Below, piece by piece: positions 1-4,562 of a DNA stretch of 6,581 nt (positions within the stretch are counted from its first letter, which is position 1; every line of letters begins with the position of its first letter). Source of the stretch: Candidatus Aminicenantota bacterium (GTDB taxonomy: Bacteria; Acidobacteriota; Aminicenantia; UBA2199); the NCBI GenBank assembly GCA_020355945.1, contig CP070627.1:1755833-1762413 (forward strand), given 5' to 3'. The position numbers and the translations under genes were made by a program. The notes under the pieces are model-generated. The model was not told where the DNA came from. It ran no database searches and saw only the letters and a program-made list of their open reading frames with translations.

Positions 1-502
1 TTTGCCATTGGGCAAAATCTTTATATCGAATTTTTATTGGAGGCAGTTGTTTCTTCTCCCACAGTGCCAAAAAATCTTTCACCAGTATTCCATAAGAAAA
101 TCCATCAGATATAATATGATACATATCTACCATCAATAGGCACTTTTCCCCACCTGTATCACACAATCCTACTCTCAACAGCGGTGCTTTTTCCAGGCTA
201 AAGGGTCTTATAAAGGTTTTTAAGATTTCCCGGGTCTCTTTTTCTCTACTCTCAAAATATTCTATCCTGAACTCCACTTCATCATGAACCACCTGTACCG
301 GTTCCTCTTTCAACATCATAAACGACGTACGTAAGCTTTCATGTCTTGTTATCAAAAGTTTGAAGGTATTTTCTAATCTTTCGGTATCAATTTTTCCCCG
401 TATTTCCAGGATAACCGGGATATTATAACTTTTACTCTCTTTTTTAATCTGGTGGGATATATATATTCGTTTCTGTGCCGGAGATAATGGATAAAATTCC
501 TT
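1..502 (-). other. Condensation domain of protein 2, N-terminal part only
   Basis: It starts at EKEFYPLSPAQKRIYI (about residue 1346) and is cut by the window at residue 1512 after IRYKDFAQWQ. Visible motifs are RHESLRTSF and the active-site motif YHIISDG (1473-1479), where the first His of HHxxxDG is Tyr and the catalytic second His (1474) is kept. It should join the ketide-extended chain to the next amino acid, encoded beyond base 1. Confidence 0.92.
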
Positions 503-3500
503 TTCTTCCATCGATTCTACCGATATATAAGTATTTCCAGGGGTACAACCGGAGATATACTCTGCAGTTCCTTCTACGGTTGGCTTATTAAAAAATTCCG
601 TGATGGGTACCATTACATTCAATTCCTTTTGAATTCTAGAAACAATCGTTATAACCGTTAGAGAATCCCCACCCAACTCAAAAAAATCATCATTAATTCC
701 TATAGGTGCAAAGCCAAAAAATTGCTGCCAAATATCTGCGAGTTTTTCCTCTTTCTCATTTCTCGGGGCAATATATACACTATTCAATTCAGGGCGATGG
801 TATAACATTTCCACCTTTGGAGGTGAACTTGCTTTAAATTGCTGGTGAGCTTGCGACACCTTCGGAGTCGTATCCTGATTTTTTTCCGGTGCTCTTTTGA
901 AAAATAAACTTTCATCCATTTTAAATGGATTAACTTCGATCCAATAACGCTGCCTTTCAAAAGGATACGTGGGAAGTGGAACCCGGTACCGTTTTTCCCT
1001 GGAATAAAATTCCTCCCAGTTTATTTTATGCCCACGAATTGATAACTGGCCGATTTGGGTCAAATATTGCTTGTCACGGTTTGCAACCGGTTCCGTGTCT
1101 TGAAAACCGGAGCTTTCCTCTTCAAGTGAAATCACATGTGCCTCTCCTCTTCCAGGTGAGGTCAGCTCTTCAATGGCTTCATCCACAGTGGAACATACTG
1201 TCATCCAACGGTGCCTGAAGGCTTTCCTGCCTACTAGCAATGTATATGCAAAATCCGCAAGATTTATGTCGGGATTTTCCCTTAAATAGTTTGCTAAATT
1301 TTCCTTCATCCTATCCAGGGCGGTTTGGGTTTTAGCGGATGATAGAATCAGTTGATATTCCCGGGCTTTTACCTCCCCTGCGCCCTGCACGGGGCGCACT
1401 GCCGGGGAGGCCCTACCGAGCCATTCCTCCAATATCACGTGGGCATTTGTTCCTCCAAACCCAAAAGAACTAACACCGGCCCTTAATGGATACGCCCCGT
1501 TCTCCCATTCTGTCAGTGTGGTATTAATATAAAAAGGGCTATTTATAAAATCAATCAACGGGTTGGGGATCTCGAAATTTATAGTCGGCGGAATCAATCG
1601 GTGTTTCAAGGAAAGTACTGTTTTTATAAAACCAGCAGCACCGGCAGCGGCATTCAGATGCCCGACATTATTCTTCAGAGCCCCGATGGCACAAGAGCCT
1701 TTTCTATTTTTATTAAACAACCGTTTTAATGCCTCAATCTCAATGGGGTCCCCCAGCATTGTACCGGTACCGTGGGTCTCGATAAAGCCAATACTTTCCG
1801 GTTCCACTGCGGCTGCTTGCTGAGCCGCACTAATGACCTCCATTTGCCCCTCTATACTGGGGGCAGTATAGCCTACTTTCCGAATGCCGTCGTTATTAAT
1901 CGCACTTCCTTTGATGACCGCATGAATGAAATCTCCGTCCAATAATGCATGCTCAAGTCTCTTTAAAACAATGCATCCAACACCATCTCCAAAAACCGTG
2001 CCTTTGGCACTGGTGTCAAAGGCCCGAACATGACCGTTAGAAGAAAAAATCAATCCTTCTCTATAATAATACCCGGATTTTTTCGGTAAAGAAATCGATA
2101 CACCGCCGGCTGCCGCCATATAACATTCATCACCCACCAATCCCCGGCATGCCATGTGAATGGCCACTAAGGAAGTGGAACAGGCGGTTTGAACCGAAAC
2201 AACCGGCCCTCTTAAATTGAGATTGTAGGATACCCGGGTACTGAAATGATTGACTAAAAGACCGGTTTCAAATGGCCCCAACAGGCTATTGGACCGGTGT
2301 AAGTAAGTCCTGGCTATCCAATGATGATTGGGTACATTCCCGGCGTAAAGGCCAATTAAACCATCATATTGGGATGAATCATACCCGGCGTGCTCTAACG
2401 CCTCCCATGTACATTCAAGAAAAAACCGCAGTTGTGGATCCATCAATTCAGCTTCTTTGGGGGTAATATTAAAGAAAGAAGCATCAAAATATTCGATATC
2501 TTCCAAAAGGCCTTTTGCTTTTACATAATCGGGATTCTTCAACCGATCCGGGTCAACTCCAACCTCTTCCAACTCTTCATCAGAGAAGTAGGAAATTGAC
2601 TCGGTGCCATTTTTTATATTTTCCCAGAATTCATCGATATTTCTAGCCCCGGGAAACCGTCCAGCCATGCCAATAACCGCTATTTCTAACCCGGTTTGCC
2701 CTGGTTTTGGTGCGGGTGGGATCAGGGGGCTTTGCTCATTTTGCAGTCCCCTGGTGCTCTCCCGGCCACTCAGGTAACGCGACAGTTTACCAATGGTTGG
2801 ATATTCAAATAATTTTACGATGGGAATACTCCTTTCCAATCGCTGGTTTAGTTTATTATTTACCTTTATGATATCAAAGGAATTTCCCCCCAGGTCGAAA
2901 AAGTTGTCGTTTATTCCGACCTCCTCCAGGTTGAGTACTTCTTTCCAGGTATCAGCGGTGATTTTTTCTATACCTGTTTTAGGCGCTGTAAAGGTTTCAT
3001 TTAATTTCAATGGTTCTTTGTCCAGCTCGGCAAGGGCTTTTCTATCAATCTTCCCACTCTGGGTTAGAGGCATTTGTTCCAATTGGACAAAGGAGGTGGG
3101 TATCATATAATCCGGTAATTCCCCTGATAAGAACTCCCGCAGTTCTGTCACGTTTAATTCTTTTGCCGCCACAATAAATGCACACAAATAAGTATCCGTG
3201 GATACTGTCTTTCGGGGTACCACTGCTGCTTCCCGGACATTTTCCATTTGTAAGAGAACTGTTTCAATTTCCCCAATTTCCACCCGAAAGCCCCTTATTT
3301 TTACCTGCAAATCTTTTCGCCCCATAAATTCGATATTTCCATCAGGCAGTAAACGACCCAGGTCACCGGTGCGGTACCACCGACCAATACCCTGGTTTTC
3401 GCCAAAGGTCTTCTTTGTAGCTTCACCATCCTGCCAATAACCGGGAGTAATATGAGGACAGGCAATCATGATCTCCCCGGTTTTGAAGGGTTCCATTTCA

Positions 3501-4537
3501 TTACCCCCGTTATCAATAACAAATATCCGGGTGTTATCCAGGGGCTCCCCAATGATAAATCGTTTAATGGGGTCCTTTGCACCAATGGTCCATATGGAAT
3601 CCACTGATGACTCGGTTTGGCCATAAACATTGGCGAGAATCGACCGAGGGAAGTATTTTTTAAACATGTCGATTTCATACCCTCGGAAAGGCTCCCCACC
3701 TAAAAGAATATATCGGAGGTCCTCGAACCGCTCCTCACCCGTGAGAGTGGTAACAAAAAAATTGTATAATGATGGAACCGAATGCCAGATGGTTATTTTT
3801 TCTTCAATTAAAAACCGGGAAAGGCTGATGTTGGTTCCTTGATTTCTAACATCAAAAGGATACAGCGTGGCCCCGTTCAGCAGTGCCCCAAACATATCCT
3901 GGACAGAACCATCGTGACAAAATGACGAAAACAGGGTCATTCTATCCAGGTGAGTGATTGAAAATCGCCGGGTCCAATTCTTAATATAATATATAACATT
4001 GCCATGATTCTGCATCACTCCTTTGGGTTTTCCTGTGGAGCCCGATGTATACATAATATAGGCCAACCTTTCTCCTGTTATTTTCCGGTCCATATCCCCG
4101 GCAAACATAACAGGCGATTTATTGTTTTCATCAATATTAACCAGGGCTATATTATTTCCCCATGCGATTTCTCCGGCTTTCTCTTCAGACCTGGAATTTG
4201 CAATTAACAATGACGCTTCCGAATGCTTTACCATATATGAAACCCGTTTTTGAGGATAACCAGTAGAAATAGGCACATAGGCTTTTCCTGCTTTTAGTGT
4301 ACCCAATATGGCAGCAATCATATCAACGCCGTGCTCTAAAAAGAGTGCGATATTTCCAGGTCTTAGCGGATCATGTTCATATTTACTTTCATGTTTCGGC
4401 CAATTCTTCTCTATTAAACCGGCCACCCTATTGGCGTAGTCGTTTAATTCCTCATAAGAAAAGGATAGTTTTCCTGTTTTTATAGCAATTCTATCCGGCG
4501 TTTTTTTCGCCTGCTCTTCAAATTTCTTGATCAGCAT
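1..4537 (-). CDS. Hybrid NRPS/PKS: A - PCP - KS - (no AT) - carrier - C, partial at 3' end
   Basis: This megasynthase gene is open for 1512 codons to the window edge. The ATG at 4537 is well supported: an AAAGG site lies 8 nt upstream and an in-frame TGA lies at 4552-4550. Domains in order: A (1 to about 503; TSGSTGKPKG at 164-173, WYRTGDL at 387, A10 lysine K496), PCP (about 518-590, Ser553 in LGGNS), KS (about 617-1040; catalytic C786 in TACSTS, H922 in HGTGT, H960 in NVGH), an AT-less linker (about 1060-1200, ending YPFERQRYW), a hydrophilic spacer, a carrier (1256-1325, Ser1292 in LGGDSL) and a C domain from about 1346 (YHIISDG at 1473-1479), cut by the window at residue 1512. The enzyme would activate an amino acid, extend it by one ketide unit and condense the result with a further amino acid. 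Motifs throughout share one frame, so the fusion is genuine rather than a join of fragments. Extender-unit loading must occur in trans. Confidence 0.95.
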   Translation of the reverse strand, partial: MLIKKFEEQAKKTPDRIAIKTGKLSFSYEELNDYANRVAGLIEKNWPKHESKYEHDPLRPGNIALFLEHGVDMIAAILGTLKAGKAYVPISTGYPQKRVSYMVKHSEASLLIANSRSEEKAGEIAWGNNIALVNIDENNKSPVMFAGDMDRKITGERLAYIMYTSGSTGKPKGVMQNHGNVIYYIKNWTRRFSITHLDRMTLFSSFCHDGSVQDMFGALLNGATLYPFDVRNQGTNISLSRFLIEEKITIWHSVPSLYNFFVTTLTGEERFEDLRYILLGGEPFRGYEIDMFKKYFPRSILANVYGQTESSVDSIWTIGAKDPIKRFIIGEPLDNTRIFVIDNGGNEMEPFKTGEIMIACPHITPGYWQDGEATKKTFGENQGIGRWYRTGDLGRLLPDGNIEFMGRKDLQVKIRGFRVEIGEIETVLLQMENVREAAVVPRKTVSTDTYLCAFIVAAKELNVTELREFLSGELPDYMIPTSFVQLEQMPLTQSGKIDRKALAELDKEPLKLNETFTAPKTGIEKITADTWKEVLNLEEVGINDNFFDLGGNSFDIIKVNNKLNQRLERSIPIVKLFEYPTIGKLSRYLSGRESTRGLQNEQSPLIPPAPKPGQTGLEIAVIGMAGRFPGARNIDEFWENIKNGTESISYFSDEELEEVGVDPDRLKNPDYVKAKGLLEDIEYFDASFFNITPKEAELMDPQLRFFLECTWEALEHAGYDSSQYDGLIGLYAGNVPNHHWIARTYLHRSNSLLGPFETGLLVNHFSTRVSYNLNLRGPVVSVQTACSTSLVAIHMACRGLVGDECYMAAAGGVSISLPKKSGYYYREGLIFSSNGHVRAFDTSAKGTVFGDGVGCIVLKRLEHALLDGDFIHAVIKGSAINNDGIRKVGYTAPSIEGQMEVISAAQQAAAVEPESIGFIETHGTGTMLGDPIEIEALKRLFNKNRKGSCAIGALKNNVGHLNAAAGAAGFIKTVLSLKHRLIPPTINFEIPNPLIDFINSPFYINTTLTEWENGAYPLRAGVSSFGFGGTNAHVILEEWLGRASPAVRPVQGAGEVKAREYQLILSSAKTQTALDRMKENLANYLRENPDINLADFAYTLLVGRKAFRHRWMTVCSTVDEAIEELTSPGRGEAHVISLEEESSGFQDTEPVANRDKQYLTQIGQLSIRGHKINWEEFYSREKRYRVPLPTYPFERQRYWIEVNPFKMDESLFFKRAPEKNQDTTPKVSQAHQQFKASSPPKVEMLYHRPELNSVYIAPRNEKEEKLADIWQQFFGFAPIGINDDFFELGGDSLTVITIVSRIQKELNVMVPITEFFNKPTVEGTAEYISGCTPGNTYISVESMEEKEFYPLSPAQKRIYISHQIKKESKSYNIPVILEIRGKIDTERLENTFKLLITRHESLRTSFMMLKEEPVQVVHDEVEFRIEYFESREKETREILKTFIRPFSLEKAPLLRVGLCDTGGEKCLLMVDMYHIISDGFSYGILVKDFLALWEKKQLPPIKIRYKDFAQWQ
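563..772 (-). other. Carrier domain 2 of protein 2 (acyl/peptidyl carrier)
   Basis: Residues 1256-1325 carry the attachment serine S1292 in DDFFELGGDSL. It is preceded by a spacer of about 55 residues rich in Lys, Gln, Ser and Pro (about 1201-1255), probably flexible. In the module it should hold the extender unit and then the KS product, and hand it to the following C domain. The sequence is PCP-like. Confidence 0.9.
938..1360 (-). other. AT-less linker / AT-docking-like region after the KS
   Basis: About 140 residues join the KS to the second carrier. The first part (ILSSAKTQTALDRM ... LADFAYTLLVGRKAFRHRW ... DEAIEEL) is the KS-to-AT linker seen in type I PKSs. The last part (YLTQIGQLSIRGHKINW ... 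RVPLPTYPFERQRYW) is the linker normally found after the AT. No GQG or GHS AT motifs lie between them; the two meet around residues 1140-1160. It may be an AT-docking domain of a trans-AT system, or the remnant of a cis-AT module whose AT was deleted in frame. Confidence 0.8.
1372..1410. repeat. GC-rich nested inverted repeat inside the post-KS linker
   Basis: Outer arms CCTCCCC (1372-1378) and GGGGAGG (1404-1410) pair, and inner arms TGCGCCC (1379-1385) and GGGCGCA (1392-1398) pair. This gives a 14-bp stem with a 6-nt loop and a 5-nt bulge (1399-1403). The 39 bases are 82% GC in AT-richer surroundings. It encodes about residues 1043-1056 (Ala/Pro/Val/Gly-rich), just after the KS end, and keeps the frame open. 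Confidence 0.75.
1418..2689 (-). other. Ketosynthase domain (type I PKS)
   Basis: This is a full-length KS, about 424 residues, from LEIAVIGMAGRFPGA to GFGGTNAHVILEEW. The catalytic triad is complete: C786 (VQTACSTSL), H922 (ETHGTGTMLGDPIE) and H960 (KNNVGHLNAAAG). It should therefore be able to carry out decarboxylative elongation rather than being a non-elongating KS. Lying directly after a PCP, it is expected to accept an aminoacyl or peptidyl chain. No AT, KR, DH or ER domain follows before the next carrier. Confidence 0.95.
2768..2986 (-). other. Peptidyl carrier domain 1 of protein 2
   Basis: The domain runs from TAPKTGIEK to about residue 590, with the phosphopantetheine attachment serine at 553 in DNFFDLGGNSF. 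It carries the amino acid activated by the A domain just before it. It is followed directly by a KS, so it presents an aminoacyl or peptidyl thioester to a ketosynthase, an NRPS-to-PKS switch point. The linker to the KS (about 590-616) is short and rich in Pro and Gln. Confidence 0.9.
3029..4537 (-). other. Adenylation domain of protein 2 (amino-acid activation)
   Basis: This is a complete A domain forming the very N terminus of protein 2. It opens with FEEQAKKTPDRIAIK, the usual A-domain beginning, with no C domain or docking helix before it. Core motifs are the A3 P-loop (TSGSTGKPKG, 164-173), A5 as YGQTE (usually YGPTE), A7 (WYRTGDL), A8 (QVKIRGFRVEIGEIE) and A10 (SGKIDRKAL, K496). By hand alignment to the GrsA Phe-activating domain the ten specificity positions are D209, G210, Q213, H252, L278, G280, V304, V312, D313 and K496. 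This resembles the Gln/Glu codes I remember (DAQDLGVVDK and DAKDLGVVDK). The region around D209 (FCHDGSVQDMF) differs from the common FDASVWEMF, so the alignment there could be off and the substrate remains a guess. Confidence 0.85.
3288..3307. repeat. 20-bp exact direct repeat, copy 1 (A8 motif of protein 2)
   Basis: The 20 bases here are identical to 6490-6509. Both encode QVKIRG plus two bases of Phe in core motif A8 of the two adenylation domains. Identical synonymous codons over seven positions suggest shared ancestry or gene conversion of the modules. Confidence 0.6.
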
Positions 4538-4545
4538 ATTGGGTA

Positions 4546-4550
4546 CCTTT
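4546..4550 (-). promoter_or_regulatory. Shine-Dalgarno site of gene 2
   Basis: On the minus strand the 25-bp gap between the two genes reads AAAGG, then 8 nt, then the ATG at 4537. Spacing and sequence are standard for bacterial ribosome binding. The site together with the upstream in-frame stop fixes the start. There is no room for a promoter or terminator in the gap, so the genes are probably co-transcribed from a promoter upstream of the window. Confidence 0.8.
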
Positions 4551-4562
4551 CACTTTTAACCT

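Noticed and set aside
1761..1770. Perfect 10-bp palindrome GTACCGGTAC as a possible operator
   Set aside because: It is in the middle of the KS gene and is produced by the codons for the conserved Gly-Thr-Gly-Thr of HGTGT.
3466..3699. Minus-strand 77-codon ORF inside the A domain of gene 2
   Set aside because: It is in another frame from the conserved A-domain reading, which covers the same bases without interruption.
976..4485. Forward-strand ORFs of 62-105 codons opposite gene 2
   Set aside because: They lie antisense to strongly conserved NRPS/PKS domains, show no recognisable domains and have no consistent ribosome-binding sites. They are shadows of the real frame.
1..4537. Frameshift or gene break within gene 2
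   Set aside because: The start codon, A3, A7, A10, both carrier serines, all three KS catalytic residues, the YPFERQRYW motif and the C-domain motif all have codons in the same phase, so the gene is intact within the window.
4538..4562. Terminator or promoter between the two genes
   Set aside because: The gap is only 25 bp, has no stem-loop with a T-run and is largely taken up by the ribosome-binding site.
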